NCBI GenBank assembly: GCA_002104895.1
Contig: MCFG01000250.1
Span: 62,501 to 104,711 of the forward strand
Direction of reading: 5' to 3'
Length of the DNA: 42,211 bases
Source of the DNA: Anaeromyces robustus
Taxonomy: Eukaryota; Neocallimastigomycota; Neocallimastigomycetes; Neocallimastigales; Neocallimastigaceae
Made by a program: the position numbers and the translations under genes
Shown here: piece by piece, positions 10,801 to 18,307 of the stretch
Layout of the letters: every line of letters begins with the position of its first letter
Numbering within the stretch: position 1 is the first letter of the stretch
The notes under the pieces: model-generated
What the model was told of the DNA's origin: nothing
Seen by the model: only the letters and a program-made list of their open reading frames with translations
Databases searched by the model: none

Positions 10801-11691
10801 TACAGAACTTGCTGAAATTGTTCCTTTATTTTGAGAATAAGTTTTTGAAGTCGAATGCTCACTATATTTAGTCTTAGTATCTTGTGTCATATCTGTATCA
10901 GAATGTGATCTACTTACTGATTTTTCAGTAATATCTCCTACTGCTTCACTATAAAATTGAGTATTACTTCCATTCGTTTCTTCACTTACTGTATATAGAT
11001 GACTATATTCTAAAGTATCTGAAATAGATTTTGCAATAGCATCTGAAACACCATAAGATCTGGAGTTTCCATTAGAAACAGAAAATGTTTTTCCATTACC
11101 TTCAGTAACTGAGTATGAAATAGAATTTTTAAATGAAATGGCAAATTTATTATTAATTTCACAATTTGGCGTAGGACAAACATAAGTTTCATTTTTTAAT
11201 AATACAAAATGATCATAACCTTCAATATAATTTGCATTTTTTCTACCAGTTAATACTTCTGAATATGGATTTGAATTTACTGAATTACTTACTAAAGGAT
11301 AACAAGTTAATGGTGAATTAAGATATTCTTCAAAAAGAGCAGTTCTATTAACACCTCCATCGAATTTCAAAACATCAAAGCTTTCAACATCAGATCTTCT
11401 CTTAAATGGGTTTTTATTCCTTTTAAGTATTCTTTTAGATCCAGTAAAATCAATAATTTCAACCGATTCTACAGATTTTTCGGGAATACCATCACAGCAG
11501 TACATATGACCATACCAATTTGGACCCATCTTTTCAGCAAATTCATATAGATCATCTTGATAAGAAACACGAAAAATACCTTTACTTGAAAATGAACATA
11601 TATCACAATGTTCGGTTTTATTTTTTTGTAATTTACTGTCTAATGATAAAACAACCTTTAATAAATTTATTAAAATCAATAGCCGTAACAT
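4867..11691 (-). CDS. Giant secreted multi-lectin protein with chitin-binding-like domains, 2274 residues
   Basis: Single exon, ATG at 11691. Signal peptide at residues 1-16. Then a Cys-containing N region (26-180); Ser/Thr/Asn-rich stretches (190-310, 415-500) split by a short hydrophobic segment (about 332-356) and NDNTNI-type repeats (370-395); bulb-lectin-like (B_lectin) modules near 650-780 and 840-945, with a possible third at 1215-1380; and two ricin-B-like modules (1400-1520, 1530-1646) with QLW and QQW motifs. The C-terminus (1652-2270) is a tandem duplication, each half holding two hevein-like CPEGxCC knots (CBM18-like) followed by two RGC...CGSCSTNG modules of a family I do not know. 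Dibasic Lys-Arg sites at 317-318, 328-329, 1063-1064 and 1219-1220 would allow Kex2 cutting into several chains. Likely role, inferred: binding glycans or chitin outside the cell. No enzymatic domain is seen. It is flanked by inverted repeat blocks. Confidence 0.88.
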   Translation of the reverse strand: MLRLLILINLLKVVLSLDSKLQKNKTEHCDICSFSSKGIFRVSYQDDLYEFAEKMGPNWYGHMYCCDGIPEKSVESVEIIDFTGSKRILKRNKNPFKRRSDVESFDVLKFDGGVNRTALFEEYLNSPLTCYPLVSNSVNSNPYSEVLTGRKNANYIEGYDHFVLLKNETYVCPTPNCEINNKFAISFKNSISYSVTEGNGKTFSVSNGNSRSYGVSDAIAKSISDTLEYSHLYTVSEETNGSNTQFYSEAVGDITEKSVSRSHSDTDMTQDTKTKYSEHSTSKTYSQNKGTISASSVNQGSINNDAMSSIMGMGFQKREVWKETSLHKRVVGIDDIVIGVGTGLLASAIHDTVKEAFFSEETPGDTTFNTNVNDNTNINDNTNINDNTNININDLNQHQGQGQIQGQSQVVNLSVGNGKSWSQASTVNNGYSNTDTHVNGVSNAHTSGHSETDTETNTKTDIHSDVTTNGWSKTNGWTKSKSDAVGNSIKHTFGSVNTYTATDNYAKEIIKRNDELYQFTKSNTTETDITYTLEDGITFDGTEKRSQYAKTRVESVIVPFICGLDDNSGEYGTDFTFYIANYERKLNDNKRATFVIEYIEDIDEVYPFELINSEVDINKGLTWYDGIKVPVTKIVSGHEMFSNSTISPYLETDLDYRLTFERNGNLKLHQGNYIVWQTDTGFITDLNENAVAKFFVTTDGHLRIEAKGILADKTRENEWVKVWDSLPINLQYPVGVSETNSEYFLVLRPKTAFKEARIELYDEHLVMIWSSIKTYNDDKFNFGVKNPHYKGYICPEHYEVPTKKEVITTYQDNDLHNQLDKSIKYIYDKSYYTQNPQNCSPFLVSGTGIQSDNKRFKMYLTHTGNLIMKDGRRTTWESKTANMWYAKGPYNLFINNMGQLVLRDKKNMILWTSELSSETINNNIYPPYTFTITDEGEYIVSGSKELFCSAFQKCELLKGQFFTNEASEKISGILDSEENKYVCINTDNYTPFSLKDYECYYTKECKGEYNGSEIGCCTDNYFKYPDNDVIAWDLSAKNYCLLEEKYVNIMNIRPKNNVANLSKREINLLLPRNDVNSTIIETNAKNKTDKNTDHKKTTHTNVVEVNKNSEDITTNENENDNDNDTINTNNSTNTTIINTNNSTNTTIDNIYVNVGEDTFILNYNNELVGAKLKKSRCKKGISIKSNTILCSEETIETKLKQSVEQQNELKKHYSTNIQKRSQNIIWHSWPSEGMKDSYHFYSPVNVAYEYCNECSRSPILYSIYSNSTGYGNFLYNDDSLFNLDGTRSIYLNETGIYYQAHGIILDKPIEYTVAIYENKNNVVNSAEITNQGLLKITSIKNDNEMLKLFGKIDEPATGIYGLTFIKNDVVIIDDNNNIYWKYEDPKLISYEIEPPEQTKKVYIRSMYDNGCIYFDGSKDLELKYSADCGKGEDKYLWEIPAEGSGIWKNVGTNNYLGFNDGKYYSNYYATNDESLAANMGDMSKSTIKYENSEYSDYCLLIKNEELAFEKCNDNDLNQLWITETELSVKTQTVWIYNKSYEKCLGYTELEKPAVLRTCNNTLLWEIPVKGKGFYKLPSHNSCLRVSDKNTVTLGKCDKNAIMEGITDNEMMIKSTLFGNKCIGGTTNLELNNCDPSDSSQQWYISTTYPYSGRCGRKYNMTCPEGECCSKDNWCSKSEDYCGINESCPEGNCCKKYNWCSKSDDFGITRSKISDYRGCKMYDIDIDVSSGRRFEVDAGGFTLKGINDYNVICGSCSTNGNGACAGFANTFGKWVIQKDKSDSCDPVIGYVKSFEKRTDALNFVDTQTKYPCCRIFENDPEKFKYQCSSDSSKYKEYRGCDYSDKNVDISSGKEFEVDSGAVSIKGLKTYNIACGSCSTNGDATCVGYSNGYQKWVIQRDKLNSCNNPVSGYVQSFDKKAEALNFMNNQTKYGCCILFENDRVEQKYQCTSSPSRVERIITKSTGRCGKEFNMVCPEGECCSVDNWCSKPVDYCGINESCPEGNCCKKYNWCSKSDDFGITRSKISDYRGCKMYDIDIDVSSGRRFEVDAGGFTLKGINKYNVICGSCSTNGNGACAGYAYTFGKWVIQKDKSDSCDPVIGYVKSFENQTDALNFIDTQTKYPCCRIFEDDPEKFKYQCSSDSSKYKEYRGCDYNDKNVDVYSGKEFEVDSGAVSIKGLKPYNVACGSCSTNGDATCVGYSNGYQKWVIQRDKLNSCNNPVSGYVQSFDTKTEALNFMNNQTKYPCCIFFGNDRTEYKYQCTSSPSGVENTNIIL
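4897..5802 (-). repeat. Intragenic tandem duplication, C-terminal copy
   Basis: This about 906-bp stretch and the one at 5830-6738 encode the same order: hevein-like pair, module a, module b. Long stretches are almost identical at nucleotide level (for example around 5570-5700 against 6500-6660), and most differences are single bases. The duplication is therefore recent or kept similar by gene conversion. Residues 1964-2265 of the giant protein. Confidence 0.9.
5830..6738 (-). repeat. Intragenic tandem duplication, first copy
   Basis: Partner of 4897-5802, encoding residues 1652-1954. A short linker rich in Ser, Arg and Ile (about 1951-1963) separates the halves. Within each half, modules a and b are older, more diverged duplicates of each other: both have RGC near the start, GSCSTNG, a KWVIQ motif, GYV.SF and a CC near the end. 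Confidence 0.9.
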
Positions 11692-11944
11692 TTTAATAAA
11701 TACTATTTTTAAAAAAAAATATTAAAAATAAATTTATCTTAAATTATTTAATTTTATATATATTATTTATATAAAATTAAAATCCCTAATTGAAAGGAAT
11801 ATTTATATTAAACAATATAGTAATTGTTTTTATTTTTATTTTTTTTTTATTGATAAAGTATCAAATTATTATTGAACAATCTTTGTATTTATATATTTTA
11901 AAAAATATTTTTTTATACTATTATATACTAATAATAATGACATA

Positions 11945-11977
<33 letters not shown>

Positions 11978-12174
11978 TATAATAATAATAATAAAAAGTT
12001 GTTATTTAATAGTTATTTAATATCAATATTGTAATATTAAATTTATTTATTGTACAAATAAAATTAAATTATGTAAAATTAATTTAAAATGTTTTCTTTT
12101 TTTATATATAGCTTTTTTTCGTTTTTTCTTTTTTTCTTTTTTTTATTTGTATAAATTTGTACAAACAAAATAAT
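11692..12174 (-). other. 5' flank of the giant lectin gene
   Basis: AT-rich sequence that should contain the promoter and leader of the minus-strand giant gene. An (AAT)n microsatellite of about 50 bp lies at 11945-11994. No distinct TATA box can be picked out from the A/T background. No gene is seen. Confidence 0.4.
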
Positions 12175-12183
12175 ATACATAAT
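12175..12183. repeat. 9-bp target-site duplication, left
   Basis: ATACATAAT here and again at 12748-12756, directly abutting the two ends of the short transposon 12184-12747. An exact 9-bp match is expected for a Mutator-like (MULE) insertion; 8 bp would fit hAT. Confidence 0.8.
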
Positions 12184-12747
12184 GGGAAGTGTGCATTTCG
12201 GCAATGTATTTCGTAAATGTATCGCGCATTAAAATAACGTATTATTTAAATGTATTATATTGTGGCTTATAAAATAAATAAATAAAAAATTTATTATATT
12301 ATTAAAATCAATATTTTATTTATTATTGATTTATGAAACCAATTTATTAGTGGTATCTTCTTTTTATTAATATTTCTTTTTTTTTTTTATTTAACTTATG
12401 AAATAAATAAAATATTATGTGAAATTTAAAATTTATATTTATAATTCTTTAAATTATGAAATAAAAAAAATATTAAGTGAAATTTAAAATTTATATTTAT
12501 AATTCTTTAAATTATGAAATAAATAAAATATTAAGTGAAATTTAAAATTTATATTTATAATTCTTTAAATTATGAAATAAATAAGAAATGCTTTAATATA
12601 CAAGTACTAGTATATAAACTCTCTTAAAAAATTTTTATATAAATGTGGCGTCAAAAAATATTTATATAAATTTAAAATATGAAATGTGGCGTAAAGGACC
12701 TGTCAATGCAAAAAATTTCATGTACATTGCCGAAATGCTACACTCAG
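12184..12747 (+). mobile_element. Short non-autonomous inverted-repeat transposon (MITE), copy 1
   Basis: 564 bp with no coding capacity. The left end reads GGGAAGTGTGCATTTCGGC, and the reverse complement of the right end reads CTGAGTGTAGCATTTCGGC. The terminal repeats share the core GCATTTCGGCAATGTA. It is flanked by a 9-bp duplication, ATACATAAT. Subterminal GTGGCGT motifs occur twice near the right end (around 12643 and 12685), as expected of transposase-binding repeats. Internally it holds three tandem copies of an about 58-bp unit (about 12396-12580). A second copy with the same termini in opposite orientation is at 18899-19405. The duplication length suggests a MULE-like source element; no transposase is present in the window. 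Confidence 0.85.
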
Positions 12748-12756
12748 ATACATAAT
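12748..12756. repeat. 9-bp target-site duplication, right
   Basis: ATACATAAT, identical to 12175-12183 on the other side of the short transposon. Confidence 0.8.
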
Positions 12757-12919
12757 TAATATATTTGATTTTAATATAAATATATTTGGTAGATTAAATT
12801 GTAAAATGTATGTGTGTGTAGAATAATATATAATTTTTCTTTATATAATATATATTAATGTGTAATAAAATTAATGTTTTTTTTTATTTTAATAAATTAG
12901 ATTAATATAGCATTTCCTC

Positions 12920-13885
12920 CATTAATAAACTAATTTTAAATTATAACAAACATTATAATATATAATATATAAATATTTATTTGGACAACAATGTTTAAAA
13001 AATTTTTTTTAAAATGGTAATAAAATTTTTTATAAAAAATTTTTTTTTTTTTTAATTTATACTATTTAACTCATTTTAATCTAATTTAATTAATGTAATT
13101 ATTATTATGTTATATTCTTAAGATTTTTTTAAATCATTTTCATTTATGTAAGTTTATATCACATAATAATAATAATAATAATAATTAGTATTTTTGTCAC
13201 CTTTTTTTTTAATAACAATATTATACATTAAACATTAAAGATAATTCATTAGTTTTTTTATATAATTTATAATTACTATAGTTATTAATAATTATTAATA
13301 GTATCTATATTTAATAATTATTAATAGTATCTATATTTAATAATTATTATCTATCTATATTTAATAATTATTATTAACCATATCAATATAAAGCTTTTAT
13401 ATCATCTATTTAATCTTTTTAGTTAACGTTTTTTCTTTTATTTATTTAATCTTTTTTTTTAAAAAAAACAAAAATTAATCATTTTTGTTGTAATTATTTT
13501 AATTTTTTCGAATATTCTAAATATTCTAATGTGGGGTACTTTTAAATATAAAAATTATGAATTGAATTATGTTTATTTTTAATGTATAATATTGTTATTA
13601 AAACAAAAAGTGACAAAAATACTAATATTTTTTATAACTTTTTTCATATACATAAGTTTACATTACAATACATAATAATAAGTCATAATAATAATTATAT
13701 TAATTAAATTAAATATTATAAATTAATAACGAATTTAGTAAAAATTAAAAAAAATTTTTTTTGTATAAAATTTTTATTACCATTTAAAAAAAAAAAAATT
13801 TTAGATTAAACATTATAATATATAAATAAATAACATATATTATAATGTTTATTATAATTTAAAATTAGTATTAAAATTAAAATGA
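12920..13885. repeat. Large imperfect palindrome of the B repeat family
   Basis: Arms at about 12920-13270 and 13560-13885 are reverse complements of each other. Both contain, in opposite orientation, the run from 'actaattttaaattataa' through 'atggtaataaaa' and 'agtatttttgtcac' to 'aataacaatattatacatt'. The about 290-bp spacer has short tandem repeats (around 13260-13375) and a GAATATTC dyad near 13508. The same family appears in B1 (about 2980-3330) and B2 (about 14078-14480), so at least four related copies surround the giant gene. No coding sequence. Confidence 0.75.
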
Positions 13886-14077
13886 ATGAAAAATACACCA
13901 ATTACACTAACTATATTATTACAAATATGGTAAGTAAATTAATTTCTTATGGTTATTGTTGCATTAGAAATTTCTTTTTTTTTAATCATATATTTTATTT
14001 TTTTATATAATTATATACTTCTAGTTTTCAATAATTATTATTATCTACACTTAATAATTATTATTATCTACCAATAT
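13886..14077. other. Short spacer between palindrome and block B2
   Basis: AT-rich, with two short repeats of an AATAATTATTATTATCTA-like unit just before block B2. No gene seen. Confidence 0.4.
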
Positions 14078-15300
14078 AAAGCTTTTTTATCATCTATTTA
14101 AGAATTTTTTCAGAATATTCTTAGTTGCGTTTTTTCTTTTATTTATTCAATCTTTTTTATTATAATTATATTTTTTTTCGAATATTCCAATACGGAGTAT
14201 TTTCGCACAAAAAATAATGTATCTTTATGTAAATTAATATTGTTGTTTAAAAAAATATTAATATTTTTTGTCAATTTCTTTTTTTTTTTTTTTGGTTTCT
14301 TTTTTTTTTAACATTTTTTCATATACATATAAGTTTATATTATAATAAGAATATAATATAATAATGGAATTAATAATTATATTAATTAATATAAAAAAAT
14401 TACATTAATAATGAATTAAATAGTATAAATTAAAAAAAATTTTTTTTTGTAATATATTTTTATTCCCAATTGAAAAAATAATTTTTAGATTAGACAATTT
14501 ATAATTATTGTATTTGGTGTATTTTTCATTCCTATTAATTTTTATATTAACTATATTATGAAACGTTTTATAAAAATATAAATTCTTTTAATGATAATAA
14601 ATTATTGTATGGTATTCTAATAAATTATATTTCTTTTTATTTTCAAAAATTAACTTTATTATATTAAAATATATATTAATATATATTAATACAATAGTTA
14701 ATAATATTAATTTACCAGGAATAATACTATTTATTATGTTGTGAATTAGTGGCACATTTATGAAGTAGACGTTAAATGAATGGAATTAAATATTAAAATC
14801 TTGTTAATTATATAATTAAATATAGTTAATCATAGTTAATCTTTTAATAAAATAAATAAAAAGAAAAATAAAACATTTATTTTTAATATTATTTTTAATA
14901 AACAATTTTATTATTATATTATCATAGAATAGTTATAATAAACATAGAATAAAAGAATAATCCGAGTTTATTTATTTCAATAATAAATAAATTTGGATTA
15001 TTCTATTAAGTTAATAATAAAAGTGCATTTATATACATAATTTTATTATTAATTTTAATATCTATTTTAAAATTAAAATTAAAAAAGTTGATTTAGAATA
15101 TAATCGATATATATCAACAAAATATTACTATTATATTGACACAATATTATTTAATATATTCCTTTTTTACAAACATGTATAAAAAAAAACATACTAATAG
15201 TAATAATAATAATGACAATAGTAATAATAATAAATAATAATATACAATTTTATATACTTACTAATAAAAAAAGAAATAATTGTAATTTTTAATTTTTAGT
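14078..15300 (-). repeat. Repeat block B, right copy (B2), inverted relative to B1
   Basis: Reverse-complement partner of 2262-3385. Reading outward, it holds in order the 'agaatattctta' dyad (near 14122), 'cgaatattccaatacggagt' (near 14170), 'ttggtgtatttttcattcct' (near 14515), 'attagtggcacatttatga' (near 14745) and 'gaataatccgagtttattta' (near 14954), each matching B1 in reversed order. Paired coordinates sum to about 17450 across the block, showing one collinear inverted duplication rather than scattered repeats. Confidence 0.8.
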
Positions 15301-15758
15301 AATTCATATGTTTAATATTTGTTAAACATTTAAAGTGTATATGATTTTACTATAAATGGATAAAAGTGGTAAGTTAATAATAATAAAAGTAAAGCATTGA
15401 ATAATGAATCATTTAATTGATCCTTTTTTTATTTTTTTTATTTTAATAAAAATTTTTAGATTAATTTATTTTATAAGTGTTTATTTATAGTATTTATATG
15501 TACCATCGTTAAAAAAAAAATTAAAATTTTATGTTTAAAAGTGTATAGAATATAAGAATTATCCATATATTATTTTTAAAAGGTATACAATAATTATAAT
15601 TTATATTAATTAATAAATTATATATATTATATAATAAAATTTAAAACTTTAAATTTAGTGTTGTTTGATATGATTTTAAATTTTATTTTTTTTTATTTAG
15701 AAATTATTTCCTTTATATAGAAAATAATTTTTATTAAATAATAATAGATAGTTAAATT

Positions 15759-15800
<42 letters not shown>

Positions 15801-16444
15801 ATGGTATATAATAAATAATAAATAATAATATATAAAAAAATTATAATTATATTACATCATCAATACCATTAATTATTATTTTTATTTTGTTATTTTATTT
15901 TATTATATTTTATTTAATGTTTGTAATAAGTATACCGTTTTCTTTTTAAAGAAAAATGATAATGAAATATATAATATAGAACAATAGAATATTCAAATGG
16001 TATATAGAGTAAGTATATATAAATACATATATATTTCATATTATATATATAGTATTATCATAGTAATAGTCATTTTTAATTATTTAATACAAAAATATCA
16101 ATTGTTTTGTAGAATTTCAATTTATCAATTTGTATTATATTATATATATTAAATATATATAGAACTTTAAACTATTTTTCAGTAAAAATTATAAATAGGT
16201 GTTTATTTTTCAATAAAATAATTTTTTTTCATACTTTTATTAATTAGTTTATAACTAATTTGAAATATTACAAAACTAGTTAAATAATATAATTTTTTAT
16301 TTTTAACTATTAATAAAAAAAAAAAAAAACAAATTACTTACAGTATTGTGGGCTTATTGTGTATTTACCTTTCGTCCTCGTTACAGTTAATACTCTTCAG
16401 TTTTCTTTTCTTCTTTTTTGTACAATTACGGTCTATTTTTTAGG
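15301..16444 (+). other. Spacer upstream of the 82-residue secreted peptide gene
   Basis: No gene. A (AAT)n tract runs directly into a (ATT)n tract at about 15758-15801, giving a roughly 40-bp palindrome. The last 130 bases before the gene are distinctly less AT-biased (with 'cttattgtgtatttacctttcgt'-type sequence, 16350-16440) and are probably its leader. A 'ttttttag' directly before the start codon could be a splice acceptor of a leader intron, but no donor can be assigned. Confidence 0.4.
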
Positions 16445-16693
16445 ATGTTGAAATTTAATTCAATTTTTCTTCTCATTATTTCCTGTATGGTTTTATTGAG
16501 TGGTGCTACTGAGAATGCCCAGGTAGATAAAAGAGGAGCTACTCTTAGTTGTAGTTTTAAATGTTGTAAGTGGATTGGTAACGAATGCATTACTAGGTAT
16601 GGAAGCAATATGAATGAATGTAATAAGAGGAGAAGTGATTGTTGGAAAAAGATCATTTTTCATCCAGTATCAGATTGTACATGTTCGTACTAA
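16445..16693 (+). CDS. Secreted cysteine-rich prepropeptide, 82 residues
   Basis: Family not recognised. The first ATG in frame is at 16445; the open frame runs a little further upstream but offers only TTG. A signal peptide occupies about residues 1-21 (MLKFNSIFLLIISCMVLLSG). A short pro-segment ends in Asp-Lys-Arg (28-30). The mature peptide of 52 residues holds eight cysteines, arranged C-x3-CC near the start and C-x-C at the end, and many basic residues: the layout of a small disulfide-knotted peptide. Architecture and position mirror the gene at 1636-2124: both lie between repeat blocks B and A and are transcribed outward. Sequence similarity between the two mature parts is not evident by eye. 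A defence, antimicrobial or effector peptide is possible; nothing in the sequence decides this. Confidence 0.75.
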   Translation: MLKFNSIFLLIISCMVLLSGATENAQVDKRGATLSCSFKCCKWIGNECITRYGSNMNECNKRRSDCWKKIIFHPVSDCTCSY

Positions 16694-16707
16694 ATGTGAA
16701 AACATGA

Positions 16708-16826
16708 ATGATAGAATTTTGATTCCTCAGTTCAATTTCTATCATCTCCTATCATTCAAACATATATAGACTAAATTTAGTCGCCTCGAACTCCCTGATA
16801 TCTCCACTAAGTTGACACAGGGAGTT
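16708..16826 (+). terminator. Three consecutive perfect hairpins in the 3' region of the small peptide gene
   Basis: Starting 15 bases after the stop codon: a 9-bp stem ATGATAGAA (16708-16716) with TTCTATCAT (16737-16745); a 14-bp palindrome GACTAAATTTAGTC (16769-16782); and a 9-bp GC-rich stem AACTCCCTG (16789-16797) with CAGGGAGTT (16818-16826). In DNA with so little G and C such stems are unlikely by chance. They probably structure the 3' untranslated region. The role (3'-end formation, stability, localisation) is inference. Confidence 0.5.
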
Positions 16827-17030
16827 TTATAAAGAAATTTTGTTTAAATAAAATAATATATTCAAAAAGAAATTATTTTTTAAAAAAAATATATATAAAC
16901 ATGTATACATTTCCTGATATCACCACCAAGTTGATGCGGGTAGTTTTATATATAAAGAAAATTTATTTAAATAAAATTATATATTACAAAATTCAAGAAG
17001 AAATTATTTTTTTATAAAAATAAATGTAAT
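16792..17030 (+). repeat. Tandem duplication of about 120 bp with diverged hairpin
   Basis: The segment starting 'tccctgatatctccactaag' is repeated as 'ttcctgatatcaccaccaag' at about 16913, followed in both copies by 'tttaaataaaat' and 'agaaattattttt' tracts. The third hairpin of 16708-16826 is perfect in the first copy and disrupted in the second. Confidence 0.7.
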
Positions 17031-17053
17031 ATATTATATTTTATTACATTACA

Positions 17054-17142
17054 TTGAAAAATTTTTGTAGAGAAAAGATAGTTACCTATATTTTTATGTA
17101 CAAAATAATATTATTTTTTTCTCTACAAAAAAAATTTTTCAA
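17054..17142. repeat. Foldback element, 89 bp
   Basis: TTGAAAAATTTTTGTAGAG at the left end and the near-complement CTCTACAAAAA..TTTTTCAA at the right end (one arm has extra A residues) make a long stem around a loop of about 40 bases. It resembles a tiny inverted-repeat element, but no target duplication can be recognised in the A/T flanks. Confidence 0.5.
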
Positions 17143-17269
17143 TTATATATATAAATATTTTACAATAATATATATATATATATTTTTTTGTACTAAATAG
17201 AATTGTACAAAATAAAATTAGTGATAATCTTGTTAATAAAGTAATTGTAACATTAACAGAAAAGTATAA

Positions 17270-17790
17270 AACTATTACACAATTAAAATATTAATGTAAA
17301 ATATATTTTATACTTTTATACTTAGTTATTAAAAAAATTTAACTATAAAACATAAATGTTAGATATAAACAATTAACTAAAAAAAATTACATAAATATAT
17401 ATGCATATATTATATAGCATAAATTATAAATATATAAAATAATTAAAAAAAAATATAAATAATTATATAATTAAATTATCATTGAATAAATTTATATTTT
17501 TAATTATTATTATATATATTAATTTCTCATAATTATTTATGTATATACATATAAAAAAAATATATTCAATAAAAAATTATTAAAAATTATTAATTAAAAA
17601 AAAATATAATAATATAAATTTTATTTATTTATTATTATTATTATTATTATTGTGTCTTAAGTCTTTATTATATATCTTTTATATTATTAAAATTATCTCA
17701 AAAAATTTAAAACAATTTAAAAATTTAATTTTTTATAAGAATGTTTTTTTAACTGGTCTGTTAATACTTTTTTTATCTTTTATATGTATA
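17270..17790 (-). repeat. Repeat block A, right copy (A3), inverted relative to A1
   Basis: Reverse-complement partner of 480-1010, with the landmarks 'tatttacattgt'-like start, 'aactaaaaaaaattacata' (near 17376), 'tgtgtcttaagtctttatta' (17651-17670) and 'aactggtctg' (17751-17760). The next about 110 bases (to about 17890) match the start of A2 (3600-3720) in reverse complement instead. A 90-codon hydrophobic open frame inside it (17650-17922) is treated as noise. Confidence 0.75.
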
Positions 17791-17940
17791 TATTTTTTTA
17801 TATGTAAAAATTTATTAAAAATTATTAAAAAAAATAAATTTTACTTATTTATTTTTATTGTCTTTATTATATATCTTTTATTATTATTGTTGTTAGTTTT
17901 TATATATCGTTTATTAAATTAAAAAATAAAAATATTGACG

Positions 17941-17998
17941 TGGAATGAAGATACTGACATGAACTTTTCATCAAAGGTTCATCGAAGTCTTTATTCCA
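17941..17998 (+). other. Isolated perfect-stem hairpin
   Basis: TGGAATGAAGA (17941-17951) pairs with TCTTTATTCCA (17988-17998) with one mismatch, and inside it ATGAAC (17959-17964) pairs with GTTCAT (17977-17982), extended by a T/A stem. The 58-base structure is GC-richer than its flanks and lies just outside block A3. It could be the tip of a decayed element or a small structured RNA; no family is recognised. Confidence 0.35.
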
Positions 17999-18307
17999 TC
18001 TAAAGTGATTATTGTATCTTCTTACAGTTAATAATCTAATGCATTAGGTTAAAAGTTTAAAAAATTTTTCTCCTTTTTATTTTTATTTTTAGTCTTATTT
18101 TTTTTATTTTTTTTCCTTCTATATTCATTCTATAAGTATACCTTTTCCTATGGATCAAATGGTTTGTAAAATATCTCTTATTTATTATATATATGTATTA
18201 TTTATTTAGTCTCTTTTTATTCGATTTTTTTCTTTAATTTCTTTTTTTGACTTATTATTTTCATTAACTAGATTAAGTGATCTTACATATAATATGGTAT
18301 TTTTTTA

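Noticed and set aside
12396-12580. CRISPR-like array (three 58-bp repeats)
   Set aside because: Repeats are head-to-tail without spacers, inside a eukaryotic short transposon.
16418-16444. Longer N-terminus for the small peptide gene
   Set aside because: The upstream extension has no ATG (only TTG), and it would bury the signal peptide.
17650-17922. 90-codon hydrophobic open frame
   Set aside because: Consists almost only of Leu, Ile, Phe, Tyr, Lys and Asn, as random A/T sequence does, and lies wholly inside repeat block A3, whose other copies do not keep the frame.
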